Shown piece by piece: positions 1-10,597 of a stretch of DNA of 64,000 nucleotides (position 1 is its first letter; each line of letters begins with the position of its first letter). The stretch is from contig CM041197.1 in NCBI GenBank assembly GCA_023078555.1, positions 6,779,810 to 6,843,809 of the forward strand. Direction: 5' to 3'. Position numbers and translations under genes: made by a program. The stretch is from Ulva prolifera. Taxonomy: Eukaryota > Chlorophyta > Ulvophyceae > Ulvales > Ulvaceae. The notes below the pieces were generated by a model, which did not search any database, had not been told where the DNA came from, and saw only the letters and a program-made list of their open reading frames with translations.

Positions 1-1346
1 AAAAGTTCACAGGTGCTGAATATGTAATGTATTGGCTCATCGAGAAAAGTTTTTCCACACGTCGAAGTTGAGTGCTTTATTACAACACACTCTACACATG
101 ACATAGGTGTGTGTGACCTTTGCGCACGTCCGTTAAAGCGCAACCGGCTTCCCTGTCACCTAGTAGTAGAAAAGTTCACAGGTGCTGGATATGTAATGTA
201 TTGGCTCATCGAGAAAAGATTTTCCACACGTCGAAGTTGAGTGCTTTACTACAACACACTTAACACAAGCCATAGGCGTGTGTGACCTTTGCGCACGTCC
301 GTTGACGAGCAACCGGCTTCCCTGTCACCTAGTAGTTGAAAAGTTCACAGGCGCTGTATATGGCATGCATTTACTCAGCGAGAAGAGAATTCGACACATT
401 GGATCAGAGCACTACTCTAGAAAACACTTATCACAAGACATAGGTGTGTGTGACATTTGCGCACGTTCGTTAAGAGCAACATGCTTCCCTGTCACCTTGA
501 AGTCGAAAAGTTCACAGGTGATGAATATGTAATGTATTGGCTCATCGAGAAAAGATTTTCCACACGTCGAAGTTGAGTGCTTTACTACAACACACTTATC
601 ACAAGCCATAGGCGTGGGTGACCTTTGCGCACGTCCGTTGACGAGCAACCGGCTTCCCTGTCACCTAGTAGTTGAAAAGTTCACAGGCGCTGTATATGGC
701 ATGCATTTACTCAGCGAGAAGAGAATTCGACACATTGGATCAGAGCACTACTCTAGAAAACACTTATCACAAGACATAGGTGTGTGTGACCTTTGCGCAC
801 GTCCGTTAAGAGCAACAAACTTCCCTGTCACCTTGAAGTTGAAAAGTTCACAGGTGATGAATATGTAATGTATTGGCTCATCGAGAAAAGATTTTCCACA
901 CGTCGAAGTTGAGTGCTTTACTACAACACACTTAACACAAGCCATAGGCGTGTGTGACCTTTGCGCACGTCCGTTGACGAGCAACCGGCTTCCCTGTCAC
1001 CTAGTAGTTGAAAAGTTCACAGGCGCTGTATATGGCATGCATTTACTCAGCGAGAAGAGAATTCGACACATTGGATCAGAGCAATACTCTAGAAAACACT
1101 TATCACAAGACATAGGTGTGTGTGACCTTTGCGCACGTCCGTTAAGAGCAACAAACTTCCCTGTCACCTTGAAGTTGAAAAGTTCACAGGTGATGAATAT
1201 GTAATGTATTGGCTCATCGAGAAAAGATTTTCCACACGTCGAAGTTGAGTGCTTTACTACAACACACTTAACACAAGCCATAGGCGTGTGTGACCTTTGC
1301 GCACGTCCGTTGACGAGCAACCGGCTTCCCTGTCACCTAGTAGTTG

Positions 1347-1513
1347 AAAAGTTCACAGGCGCTGTATATGGCATGCATTTACTCAGCGAGAATAGAATTC
1401 GACACATTGGATCAGAGCACTACTCTAGAAAACAATTATCACAAGACATAGGTGTGTGTGACCTTTGCGCACGTACGTTAAGAGCAACATGCTTCCCTGT
1501 CACCTTGAAGTCG
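1347..1513 (+). repeat. B subtype with 'gagaatagaattc' (9 copies)
   Basis: Three linked changes mark this subtype: 'gagaatag' instead of 'gagaagag', 'aaacaattatc' instead of 'aaacacttatc', and 'cgtacgtt' in the conserved block region. Copies start at 1347, 3870, 14137, 21374, 23394, 24740, 25076, 44575 and 45583. Linked changes of this kind across nine copies show recent spread from one ancestor. A related form without the 'cgtacg' change but with 'gaaaaaaattatc' and 'gttcaaagg' starts at 8411, 16155, 48609, 51467 and 53653. Confidence 0.88.
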
Positions 1514-1682
1514 AAAAGTTCACAGGTGCTGAATATGTAATGTATTGGCTCATCGAGAAAAGTTTTTCCACACGTAAAAGTTGAGTGCTTTACTACAACA
1601 CACTTAACACAAGCCATAGGTGTGTGTGACCTTTGCGCACGTCCATTGACGAGCAACCGGCTTCCCTGTCACCTAGTAGTTG
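1514..1682 (+). repeat. A monomer subtype A3 exemplar ('cacgtaaaagttg')
   Basis: This subtype has 'gaaaagtttttccacacg' followed by 'taaaagttgagtgc' where A1 has 'tcgaagttgagtgc', and often a 'tccattgacgag' tail before the next B. It regularly follows the B subtype with 'gagaatagaattc' (for example at 1514, 4037, 14,304, 21,541, 23,561), so B subtype, A3 and the next B travel as a block. A version with 'ttttcccacacg' occurs at about 19,740, 31,020, 33,378, 36,708, 42,097, 58,418, 59,933 and 62,122. Confidence 0.86.
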
Positions 1683-1849
1683 AAAAGTTCACAGGCGCTG
1701 TATATGGCATGCATTTACTCAGCGAGAAGAGAATTCGACACATTGGATCAGAGCACTTCTCTAGAAAACACTTATCAAAAGACATAGGTGTGTGTGACCT
1801 TTGCGCACGTTCGTTAAGAGCAACATGCTTCCCTGTCACCTTGAAGTCG

Positions 1850-2018
1850 AAAAGTTCACAGGTGATGAATATGTAATGTATTGGCTCATCTAGAAAGGTT
1901 TTTCCACACGTTGAAGTTGATTGCTTTACTACAACACACGCTACACATGACATAGGTGTGTGGGACCTTTGCGCACGTCCGTTAAAGCGCAACCGGCTTC
2001 CCTGTCACCTAAAAGTTG
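1850..2018 (+). repeat. A monomer subtype A2 exemplar ('tctagaaagg', 'gtgtggg')
   Basis: This A subtype has 'catctagaaaggtttttcc', 'cgttgaagttgattgc', 'cgctacacatgacatagg', 'gtgtgggacc', and the tail 'aaagcgcaaccgg' ending 'ctaaaagttg' (tail T2). It gains an XbaI site absent from A1. It is often followed by an A monomer with 'gctgaacatgtaatg', and runs of two A2 copies occur before the 'ggcgatg' B subtype, for example at 2691-3028. A form with 'attactt' instead of 'attgctt' is seen near 2762, 5285, 13,364, 32,725, 34,872, 38,412 and 43,803. Confidence 0.88.
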
Positions 2019-3197
2019 AAAAGTTCACAGGTGCTGAACATGTAATGTATTGGCTCATCGAGAAAAGATTTTCCACACGTTGAAGTTGAGTGCTTTACGA
2101 CAACACACTTAACACAAGCCATAGGCGTGTGTGACCTTTGCGCACGTCCGTTGACGAGCAACCGGCTTCCCTGTCACCTAGTAGTTGAAAAGTTCACAGG
2201 CGCTGTATATGGCATGCATTTACTCAGCGAGAAGAGAATTCGACACATTGGATCAGAGCACTACTCTAGAAAACACTTATCACAAGACATAGGTGTGTGT
2301 GACCTTTGCGCACGTCCGTTAAGAGCAACAAACTTCCCTGTCACCTTGAAGTTGAAAAGTTCACAGGTGATGAATATGTAATGTATTGGCTCATCGAGAA
2401 AAGATTTTCCACACGTCGAAGTTGAGTGCTTTACTACAACACACTTATCACAAGCCATAGGCGTGTGTGACCTTTGCGCACGTCCGTTGACGAGCAACCG
2501 GCTTCCCTGTCACCTAGTAGTTGAAAAGTTCACAGGCGCTGTATATGGCATGCATTTACTCAGCGAGAAGAGAATTCGACACATTGGATCAGAGCACTTC
2601 TCTAGAAAACACTTATCAAAAGACATAGGTGTGTGTGACCTTTGCGCACGTTCGTTAAGAGCAACATGCTTCCCTGTCACCTTGAAGTTGAAAAGTTCAC
2701 AGGTGATGAATATGTAATGTATTGGCTCATCGAGAAAGGTTTTTCCACACGTTGAAGTTGATTACTTAACTACAACACACGCTACACATGACATAGGTGT
2801 GTGGGACCTTTGCGCACGTCCGTTAAAGCGCAACCGGCTTCCCTGTCACCTAAAAGTTGAAAAGTTCACAGGTGCTGAACATGTAATGTATTGGCTCATC
2901 TAGAAAGGTTTTTCCACACGTTGAAGTTGATTGCTTTACTACAACACACGCTACACATGACATAGGTGTGTGGGACCTTTGCGCACGTCCGTTAAAGCGC
3001 AACCGGCTTCCCTGTCACCTAAAAGTTGAAAAGTTCACAGGTGCTGAACATGTAATGTATTGGCTCATCGAGAAAAGATTTTCCACACGTCGAAGTTGAG
3101 TGCTTTACTACAACACACTTAACACAAGCCATAGGCGTGTGTGATCTTTGCGCACGTCCGTTGACGAGCAACCGGCTTCCCTGTCACCTAGTAGTTG

Positions 3198-3364
3198 AAA
3201 AGTTCACAGGCGATGTATATGGCATGCATTTACTCAGCGAGAAGAGAATTCGACACATTGGATCAGAGCACTACTCTAGAAAACACTTATCACAAGACAT
3301 AGGTGTGTGTGACCTTTGCGCACGTCCGTTAAGAGCAACAAACTTCCCTGTCACCTTGAAGTTG
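3198..3364 (+). repeat. B subtype with 'ggcgatgtatatgg' (10 copies)
   Basis: This subtype has 'ggcgatgta' instead of 'ggcgctgta' and is preceded by an A monomer carrying 'gtgatctttgcgc'. Copies start at 3198, 5721, 13801, 22384, 23058, 24404, 35311, 38848, 44239 and 45247. The marker pair spans an A/B junction, so A tail and B head have moved together. Nearly all copies sit after A2 monomers; the copy at 45247 has lost two A monomers (338 bp) compared with the others. Confidence 0.88.
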
Positions 3365-3533
3365 AAAAGTTCACAGGTGATGAATATGTAATGTATTGGC
3401 TCATCGAGAAAAGATTTTCCACACGTCGAAGTTGAGTGCTTTACTACAACACACTTAACACAAGCCATAGGCGTGTGTGACCTTTGCGCACGTCCGTTGA
3501 CGAGCAACCGGCTTCCCTGTCACCTAGTAGTTG
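3365..3533 (+). repeat. Reference A monomer, subtype A1 (169 bp)
   Basis: This copy is representative of the most common A subtype. Diagnostic segments in order are 'gaatatgtaatgtattggc' after the start, 'cgagaaaagattttccac', 'cgtcgaagttgagtgc', 'cttaacacaagccatagg', the conserved block 'gtgacctttgcgcacgt', and the tail 'ttgacgagcaaccggc' ending 'tagtagttg'. A hand count on the equivalent copy at 842-1010 gives 77 G+C of 169 (about 45%) and about nine CpG. This tail (called T1 here) always precedes a B monomer, although T1 tails are also found before some A monomers. A variant with 'cttatcacaagcc' instead of 'cttaacacaagcc' occurs at 506 and many other places; the change matches the B sequence at that point, so it may be a mutation or a short conversion tract. 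Confidence 0.93.
3472..3492. other. Conserved block with short dyad, present in almost every monomer
   Basis: The most conserved part of the monomer is 'gtgacctttgcgcacgt' with a few bases either side. In A1 copies, 'cgtgtg' (3472-3477) can pair with 'cgcacg' (3487-3492) around a 9-base loop, with one T-G mismatch (a wobble pair in RNA). Copies with 'taggtgtgtg' lose the outermost pair. Rare variants include 'gtgatcttt' before ten B monomers, 'tgggacc' in the A2 subtype, 'tttacgcac' near 25,027 and 28,227, and 'gcacatcc' near 11,399. Conservation across both monomer classes suggests a binding site or constraint, but homogenisation alone could produce it. Confidence 0.55.
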
Positions 3534-3700
3534 AAAAGTTCACAGGCGCTGTATATGGCATGCATTTACTCAGCGAGAAGAGAATTCGACACATTGGATC
3601 AGAGCACTACTCTAGAAAACACTTATCACAAGACATAGGTGTGTGTGACCTTTGCGCACGTCCGTTAAGAGCAACAAACTTCCCTGTCACCTTGAAGTTG
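3534..3700 (+). repeat. Reference B monomer (167 bp)
   Basis: B shares its first 18 bases and its last ~75 bases closely with A but differs strongly in the middle. Diagnostic B segments are 'tatatggcatgcatttac', 'gagaagagaattcgacac', 'ggatcagagcac' and 'tctctagaaaacac' or 'tactctagaaaacac'. It carries an EcoRI site (gaattc), an XbaI site (tctaga) and overlapping SphI/NsiI palindromes. The B tail 'aagagcaac(atg/aaa)cttcc' is one base shorter than the A tail, and the head has a second 1-bp deletion, which explains 167 versus 169 bp. By hand alignment A and B are about 80% identical, so they descend from one ancestral monomer. Confidence 0.93.
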
Positions 3701-5887
3701 AAAAGTTCACAGGTGATGAATATGTAATGTATTGGCTCATCGAGAAAAGATTTTCCACACGTCGAAGTTGAGTGCTTTACTACAACACACTTAACACAAG
3801 CCATAGGCGTGTGTGACCTTTGCGCACGTCCGTTGACGAGCAACCGGCTTCCCTGTCACCTAGTAGTTGAAAAGTTCACAGGCGCTGTATATGGCATGCA
3901 TTTACTCAGCGAGAATAGAATTCGACACATTGGATCAGAGCACTACTCTAGAAAACAATTATCACAAGACATAGGTGTGTGTGACCTTTGCGCACGTACG
4001 TTAAGAGCAACATGCTTCCCTGTCACCTTGAAGTCGAAAAGTTCACAGGTGCTGAATATGTAATGTATTGGCTCATCGAGAAAAGTTTTTCCACACGTAA
4101 AAGTTGAGTGCTTTACTACAACACACTTAACACAAGCCATAGGTGTGTGTGACCTTTGCGCACGTCCATTGACGAGCAACCGGCTTCCCTGTCACCTAGT
4201 AGTTGAAAAGTTCACAGGCGCTGTATATGGCATGCATTTACTCAGCGAGAAGAGAATTCGACACATTGGATCAGAGCACTTCTCTAGAAAACACTTATCA
4301 AAAGACATAGGTGTGTGTGACCTTTGCGCACGTTCGTTAAGAGCAACATGCTTCCCTGTCACCTTGAAGTCGAAAAGTTCACAGGTGATGAATATGTAAT
4401 GTATTGGCTCATCTAGAAAGGTTTTTCCACACGTTGAAGTTGATTGCTTTACTACAACACACGCTACACATGACATAGGTGTGTGGGACCTTTGCGCACG
4501 TCCGTTAAAGCGCAACCGGCTTCCCTGTCACCTAAAAGTTGAAAAGTTCACAGGTGCTGAACATGTAATGTATTGGCTCATCGAGAAAAGATTTTCCACA
4601 CGTCGAAGTTGAGTGCTTTACGACAACACACTTAACACAAGCCATAGGCGTGTGTGACCTTTGCGCACGTCCGTTGACGAGCAACCGGCTTCCCTGTCAC
4701 CTAGTAGTTGAAAAGTTCACAGGCGCTGTATATGGCATGCATTTACTCAGCGAGAAGAGAATTCGACACATTGGATCAGAGCACTACTCTAGAAAACACT
4801 TATCACAAGACATAGGTGTGTGTGACCTTTGCGCACGTCCGTTAAGAGCAACAAACTTCCCTGTCACCTTGAAGTTGAAAAGTTCACAGGTGATGAATAT
4901 GTAATGTATTGGCTCATCGAGAAAAGATTTTCCACACGTCGAAGTTGAGTGCTTTACTACAACACACTTATCACAAGCCATAGGCGTGTGTGACCTTTGC
5001 GCACGTCCGTTGACGAGCAACCGGCTTCCCTGTCACCTAGTAGTTGAAAAGTTCACAGGCGCTGTATATGGCATGCATTTACTCAGCGAGAAGAGAATTC
5101 GACACATTGGATCAGAGCACTTCTCTAGAAAACACTTATCAAAAGACATAGGTGTGTGTGACCTTTGCGCACGTTCGTTAAGAGCAACATGCTTCCCTGT
5201 CACCTTGAAGTTGAAAAGTTCACAGGTGATGAATATGTAATGTATTGGCTCATCGAGAAAGGTTTTTCCACACGTTGAAGTTGATTACTTAACTACAACA
5301 CACGCTACACATGACATAGGTGTGTGGGACCTTTGCGCACGTCCGTTAAAGCGCAACCGGCTTCCCTGTCACCTAAAAGTTGAAAAGTTCACAGGTGCTG
5401 AACATGTAATGTATTGGCTCATCTAGAAAGGTTTTTCCACACGTTGAAGTTGATTGCTTTACTACAACACACGCTACACATGACATAGGTGTGTGGGACC
5501 TTTGCGCACGTCCGTTAAAGCGCAACCGGCTTCCCTGTCACCTAAAAGTTGAAAAGTTCACAGGTGCTGAACATGTAATGTATTGGCTCATCGAGAAAAG
5601 ATTTTCCACACGTCGAAGTTGAGTGCTTTACTACAACACACTTAACACAAGCCATAGGCGTGTGTGATCTTTGCGCACGTCCGTTGACGAGCAACCGGCT
5701 TCCCTGTCACCTAGTAGTTGAAAAGTTCACAGGCGATGTATATGGCATGCATTTACTCAGCGAGAAGAGAATTCGACACATTGGATCAGAGCACTACTCT
5801 AGAAAACACTTATCACAAGACATAGGTGTGTGTGACCTTTGCGCACGTCCGTTAAGAGCAACAAACTTCCCTGTCACCTTGAAGTTG

Positions 5888-7400
5888 AAAAGTTCACAGG
5901 TGATGAATATGTAATGTATTGGCTCATCGAGAAAAGATTTTCCACACGTCGAAGTTGAGTGCTTTACTACAACACACTTAACACAAGCCATAGGCGTGTG
6001 TGACCTTTGCGCACGTCCGTTGACGAGCAACCGGCTTCCCTGTCACCTAGTAGTTGAAAAGTTCACAGGCGCTGTATATGGCATGCATTTACTCAGCGAG
6101 AAGAGAATTCGACACATTGGATCAGAGCACTACTCTAGAAAACACTTATCACAAGACATAGGTGTGTGTGACCTTTGCGCACGTACGTTAAGAGCAACAT
6201 GCTTCCCTGTCACCTTGAAGTCGAAAAGTTCACAGGTGCTGAATATGTAATGTATTGGCTCATCGAGAAAAGTTTTTCCACACGTAAAAGTTGAGTGCTT
6301 TACTACAACACACTTAACACAAGCCATAGGTGTGTGTGACCTTTGCGCACGTCCATTGACGAGCAACCGGCTTCCCTGTCACCTAGTAGTTGAAAAGTTC
6401 ACCGGCGCTGTATATGGCATGCATTTACTCAGCGAGAAGAGAATTCGACACATTGGATCAGAGCACTTCTCTAGAAAACACTTATCAAAAGACATAGGTG
6501 TGTGTGACCTTTGCGCACGTTCGTTAAGAGCAACATGCTTCCCTGTCACCTTGAAGTCGAAAAGTTCACAGGTGATGAATATGTAATGTATTGGCTCATC
6601 TAGAAAGGTTTTTCCACACGTTGAAGTTGATTGCTTTACTACAACACACGCTACACATGACATAGGTGTGTGGGACCTTTGCGCACGTCCGTTAAAGCGC
6701 AACCGGCTTCCCTGTCACCTAAAAGTTGAAAAGTTCACAGGTGCTGAACATGTAATGTATTGGCTCATCGAGAAAAGATTTTCCACACGTCGAAGTTGAG
6801 TGCTTTACGACAACACACTTAACACAAGCCATAGGCGTGTGTGACCTTTGCGCACGTCCGTTGACGAGCAACCGGCTTCCCTGTCACCTAGTAGTTGAAA
6901 AGTTCACAGGCGCTGTATATGGCATGCATTTACTCAGCGAGAAGAGAATTCGACACATTGGATCAGAGCACTACTCTAGAAAACACTTATCACAAGACAT
7001 AGGTGTGTGTGACCTTTGCGCACGTCCGTTAAGAGCAACAAACTTCCCTGTCACCTTGAAGTTGAAAAGTTCACAGGTGATGAATATGTAATGTATTGGC
7101 TCATCGAGAAAAGATTTTCCACACGTCGAAGTTGAGTGCTTTACTACAACACACTTATCACAAGCCATAGGCGTGTGTGACCTTTGCGCACGTCCGTTGA
7201 CGAGCAACCGGCTTCCCTGTCACCTAGTAGTTGAAAAGTTCACAGGCGCTGTATATGGCATGCATTTACTCAGCGAGAAGAGAATTCGACACATTGGATC
7301 AGAGCACTTCTCTAGAAAACACTTATCAAAAGACATAGGTGTGTGTGACCTTTGCGCACGTTCGTTAAGAGCAACATGCTTCCCTGTCACCTTGAAGTTG
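5888..7400 (+). repeat. 2523-bp unit copy 3, shortened by one dimer and incomplete
   Basis: From 5888 the unit starts again, but the B at 6057 combines the first half of the 3534 type ('gagaagag', 'cacttatc') with the second half of the 3870 type ('cgtacg', 'acatgc', 'gtcg'). Exchange between those two neighbours removed 336 bp, giving an offset of 2187 bp from 6393 on. The switch falls between about 6146 and 6184. The copy stays recognisable to about 7400, after which a different A subtype follows. A private 'ttcaccggcg' lies near 6402. Confidence 0.85.
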
Positions 7401-8074
7401 AAAAGTTCACAGGTGATGAATATGTAATGTATTGGCTCATCTAGAAAGGTTTTTCCACACGTTGAAGTTGATTGCTTTACTACAACACACGCTACACATG
7501 ACATAGGTGTGTGGGACCTTTGCGCACGTCCGTTAAAGCGCAACCGGCTTCCCTGTCACCTAAAAGTTGAAAAGTTCACAGGTGCTGAACATGTAATGTA
7601 TTGGCTCATCGAGAAAAGATTTTCCACACGTCGAAGTTGAGTGCTTTACGACAACACACTTAACACAAGCCATAGGCGTGTGTGACCTTTGCGCACGTCC
7701 GTTGACGAGCAACCGGCTTCCCTGTCACCTAGTAGTTGAAAAGTTCACAGGCGCTGTATATGGCATGCATTTACTCAGCGAGAAGAGAATTCGACACATT
7801 GGATCAGAGCACTACTCTAGAAAACACTTATCACAAGACATAGGTGTGTGTGACCTTTGCGCACGTCCGTTAAGAGCAACAAACTTCCCTGTCACCTTGA
7901 AGTTGAAAAGTTCACAGGTGATGAATATGTAATGTATTGGCTCATCGAGAAAAGATTTTCCACACGTCGAAGTTGAGTGCTTTACTACAACACACTTATC
8001 ACAAGCCATAGGCGTGTGTGACCTTTGCGCACGTCCGTTGACGAGCAACCGGCTTCCCTGTCACCTAGTAGTTG

Positions 8075-8241
8075 AAAAGTTCACAGGCGCTGTATATGGC
8101 ATGCATTTACTCAGCGAGTAGAGAATTCGAGACATTGGATCAGAGCACTACTCTAGAAAACACTTATCACAAGACATAGGTGTGTGTGACCTTTGCGCAC
8201 GTCCGTTAAGAGCAACAAACTTCCCTGTCACCTTGAAGTTG
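8075..8241 (+). repeat. B subtype with 'gcgagtagagaattcgag' (7 copies)
   Basis: Two linked substitutions, 'gagtag' for 'gagaag' and 'ttcgagac' for 'ttcgacac', define this subtype. Copies start at 8075, 15819, 28612, 48273, 49618, 51131 and 53317. The first change makes an in-frame TAG in the frame open through other B monomers, which shows that frame is not maintained. Six of the seven copies belong to the ~2186-bp unit family described below; the seventh, at 28612, lies in a mixed region. Confidence 0.88.
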
Positions 8242-8577
8242 AAAAGTTCACAGGTGATGAATATGTAATGTATTGGCTCATCGAGAAAAGATTTTCCACA
8301 CGTCGAAGTTGAGTGCTTTACTACAACACACTTAACACAAGCCATAGGCGTGTGTGACCTTTGCGCACGTCCGTTGACGAGCAACCGGCTTCCCTGTCAC
8401 CTAGTAGTTGAAAAGTTCAAAGGCGCTGTATATGGCATGCATTTACTCAGCGAGAATAGAATTCGACACATTGGATCAGAGCACTACTCTAGAAAAAAAT
8501 TATCACAAGACATAGGTGTGTGTGACCTTTGCGCACGTCCGTTAAGAGCAACATGCTTCCCTGTCACCTTGAAGTCG

Positions 8578-8745
8578 AAAAGTTCACAGGTGCTGAATAT
8601 GTAATGTATTGGCTCATCTAGAAAGGTTTTCCCACACGTTGAAGTTGATTGCTTTACTACAACACACGCTACACATGACATAGGTGTGTGTGACCTTTGC
8701 GCACGTTCGTTAAGAGCAACATGCTTCCCTGTCACCTTGAAGTCG
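8578..8745 (+). repeat. A/B hybrid monomer, 168 bp (copy 1)
   Basis: The head is A2-like ('tctagaaaggttttcccac', 'cgctacacatgac') and the tail is B-like ('cgttcgttaagagcaacatgc', ending 'gaagtcg'). The switch lies in or next to the conserved block. Length is 168 bp, as expected from an A head (+1) with a B tail. It follows the B monomer at 8411 directly. The same hybrid is found at four more places with its neighbours, so it formed once and was copied. Confidence 0.88.
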
Positions 8746-10260
8746 AAAAGTTCACAGGTGATGAATATGTAATGTATTGGCTCATCTAGAAAGGTTTTTC
8801 CACACGTTGAAGTTGATTGCTTTACTACAACACACGCTACACATGACATAGGTGTGTGGGACCTTTGCGCACGTCCGTTAAAGCGCAACCGGCTTCCCTG
8901 TCACCTAAAAGTTGAAAAGTTCACAGGTGCTGAACATGTAATGTATTGGCTCATCGAGAAAAGATTTTCCACACGTCGAAGTTGAGTGCTTTACTACAAC
9001 ACACTTAACACAAGCCATAGGCGTGTGTGACCTTTGCGCACGTCCGTTGACGAGCAACCGGCTTCCCTGTCACCTAGTAGTTGAAAAGTTCACAGGCGCT
9101 GTATAAGGCATGCATTTACTCAGCGAGAAGAGAATTCGACACATTGGATCAGAGCACTACTCTAGAAAACACTTATCACAAGACATAGGTGTGTGTGACC
9201 TTTGCGCACGTCCGTTAAGAGCAACAAACTTCCCTGTCACCTTGAAGTTGAAAAGTTCACAGGTGATGAATATGTAATGTATTGGCTCATCGAGAAAAGA
9301 TTTTCCACACGTCGAAGTTGAGTGCTTTACTACAACACTCTCTTCACATGACATAGGTGTGTGTGACCTTTGCGCACGTCCGTTAAAGCGCAACCGGCTT
9401 CCCTGTCACCTAGTAGTTGAAAAGTTCACAGGTGCTGAATATGTAATGTATTGGCTCATCGAGAAAAGATTTTCCACACGTCGAAGTTGAGTGCTTTACT
9501 ACAACACACTTAACACAAGCCATAGGCGTGTGTGACCTTTGCGCACGTCCGTTGACGAGCAACCGGCTTCCCTGTCACCTAGTAGTTGAAAAGTTCACAG
9601 GCGCTGTATATGGCATGCATTTACTCAGCGAGAAGAGAATTCGACACATTGGATCAGAGCACTACTCTAGAAAACAATTATCACAAGACATAGGTGTGTG
9701 TGACCTTTGCGCACGTCCGTTAAGAGCAACATGCTTCCCTGTCACCTTGAAGTCGAAAAGTTCACAGGTGATGAATATGTAATGTATTGGCTCATCTAGA
9801 AAGGTTTTTCCACACGTTGAAGTTGATTGCTTTACTACAACACACTTAACACAAGCCATAGGTGTGTGTGACCTTTGCGCACGTCCATTGACGAGCAACC
9901 GGCTTCCCTGTCACCTAGTAGTTGAAAAGTTCACAGGCGCTGTATATGGCATGCATTTACTCAGCGAGAAGAGAATTCGACACATTGGATCAGAGCACTT
10001 CTCTAGAAAACACTTATCACAAGACATAGGTGTGTGTGACCTTTGCGCACGTTCGTTAAGAGCAACATGCTTCCCTGTCACCTTGAAGTCGAAAAGTTCA
10101 CAGGTGATGAATATGTAATGTATTGGCTCATCTAGAAAGGTTTTTCCACACGTTGAAGTTGATTGCTTTACTACAACACACTCTACACATGACATAGGTG
10201 TGTGTGACCTTTGCGCACGTCCGTTCAAGCGCAACCGGCTTCCCCGTCACCTAGAAGTTG

Positions 10261-10597
10261 CAAAGTTCACAGGTGCTGAATATGTAATGTATTGGCTCAT
10301 CGAGAAAAGATTTTCCACACGTCGAAGTTGAGTGCTTTACTACAACACACTCCACACATGACATAGGTGTGTGTGACCTTTGCGCACGTCCGTTAAAGAG
10401 CAACCGGCTTCCATGTCACCGAAAAAGTTTAAAAGTTCGCAGGTGCTGAATATGTAATGTATTGGCTCATCGAGAAAGATTTTCCACACTTCGAAGTTGA
10501 GTGCTTTACTACAACATACTCCACACATAACATAGGTGTGTGTGACCTTTGCGCACGTCCGTTAAGAGCAACATGCTTCCCTGTCACCTTGAAGTCG
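10261..10597 (+). repeat. Length-compensated pair: 170-bp A plus 167-bp hybrid (copy 1)
   Basis: An A monomer starting 'caaagttcac' and ending in 'ccgaaaaagttt' (170 bp, 10261-10430) is followed by a monomer with an A head lacking one A ('cgagaaagatttt') and a B tail ('gttaagagcaacatgc'), 167 bp (10431-10597). It also has 'acttcgaag' and 'catactccacacataacat', not seen elsewhere. This is the most divergent A-class lineage in the window. A private 'gttgagggc' lies in the next monomer near 10,670. Confidence 0.88.

Larger units (their letters stand above)
842..3364 (+). repeat. 2523-bp higher-order repeat, copy 1 (15-mer)
   Basis: A 15-monomer unit (nine A, six B) repeats with offset 2523 bp. 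B monomers in this copy start at 1011, 1347, 1683, 2188, 2524 and 3198. By eye this copy and the next differ at very few bases, for example 'gagcaatac' versus 'gagcactac' near 1083 and 'cgttgaag' versus 'cgtcgaag' near 2081. Upstream of about 800 the match ends: 614-841 lacks the 'gtgatc' and 'ggcgatg' markers of its counterpart. Confidence 0.88.
3365..3700 (+). repeat. Basic A-B dimer unit (336 bp)
   Basis: A (169 bp) followed by B (167 bp) is the simplest repeating unit. Of the 123 distances between successive B monomers, 62 are exactly 336 bp; the rest are 505 (23), 674 (19), 673 (5), 843 (6), 1180 (6), 1349 (1) and 1310 (1), that is, one dimer plus added A-class monomers. No distance is below 336 bp, so two B monomers never touch. 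Since 336 is three times 112, reading frame is kept from dimer to dimer, which produces many similar short open frames by chance. Confidence 0.93.
3365..5887 (+). repeat. 2523-bp higher-order repeat, copy 2
   Basis: Same 15-mer, with B monomers at 3534, 3870, 4206, 4711, 5047 and 5721, each 2523 bp after its counterpart in copy 1. All subtype markers agree in order, including the two A2 monomers before the 'ggcgatg' B at 5721. Confidence 0.88.
1..8410 (+). repeat. Monomer map, part 1 (dimer-rich)
   Basis: B monomers (167 bp each) start at 339, 675, 1011, 1347, 1683, 2188, 2524, 3198, 3534, 3870, 4206, 4711, 5047, 5721, 6057, 6393, 6898, 7234, 7739 and 8075; all the remaining sequence is A monomers of 169 bp. 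The first A has a private 'tttattacaac' near 79 and the second 'gctggatatg' near 187. Near 453 a 'gtgacatttg' variant breaks the conserved block, and the A at 506 has 'gtgggtgacc'. Confidence 0.93.

Noticed and set aside
278..532. Recurrent 84-codon forward open frame with two C-x2-C pairs, looking like a small zinc-finger protein (and its many copies)
   Set aside because: It starts at GTG, spans an A tail and a B monomer, and recurs only since the dimer is a multiple of three. A monomers close it at 'atgtaa'. The 'gagtag' subtype and 'tataaggc' at 9104 put stops in it, and some copies end early at 'cgttcgtaaag'. A/B differences do not favour third codon positions. The cysteines come from the conserved block.
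3471..3492. Structured RNA or intrinsic terminator at the conserved dyad
   Set aside because: The stem is six pairs at best with one mismatch, weakened in copies with 'taggtg', and has no T-run after it.
3534..3700. CENP-B box in B ('attcgacacattggat')
   Set aside because: The ttcg and the central a align, but the cggg half is replaced by ggat; about six of nine key positions match, which is chance level in 64 kb.
8484..8888. Longest reverse-strand open frames (up to 134 codons)
   Set aside because: They run through a hybrid monomer that happens to lack a stop, and are the complement of the same satellite; the five copies are copies of the hybrid, not of a gene.
10431..10597. Separate satellite family for the 'catactccac' monomer
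   Set aside because: It keeps the A head and B tail framework throughout and aligns over its full length; it is a divergent hybrid, not a new family.
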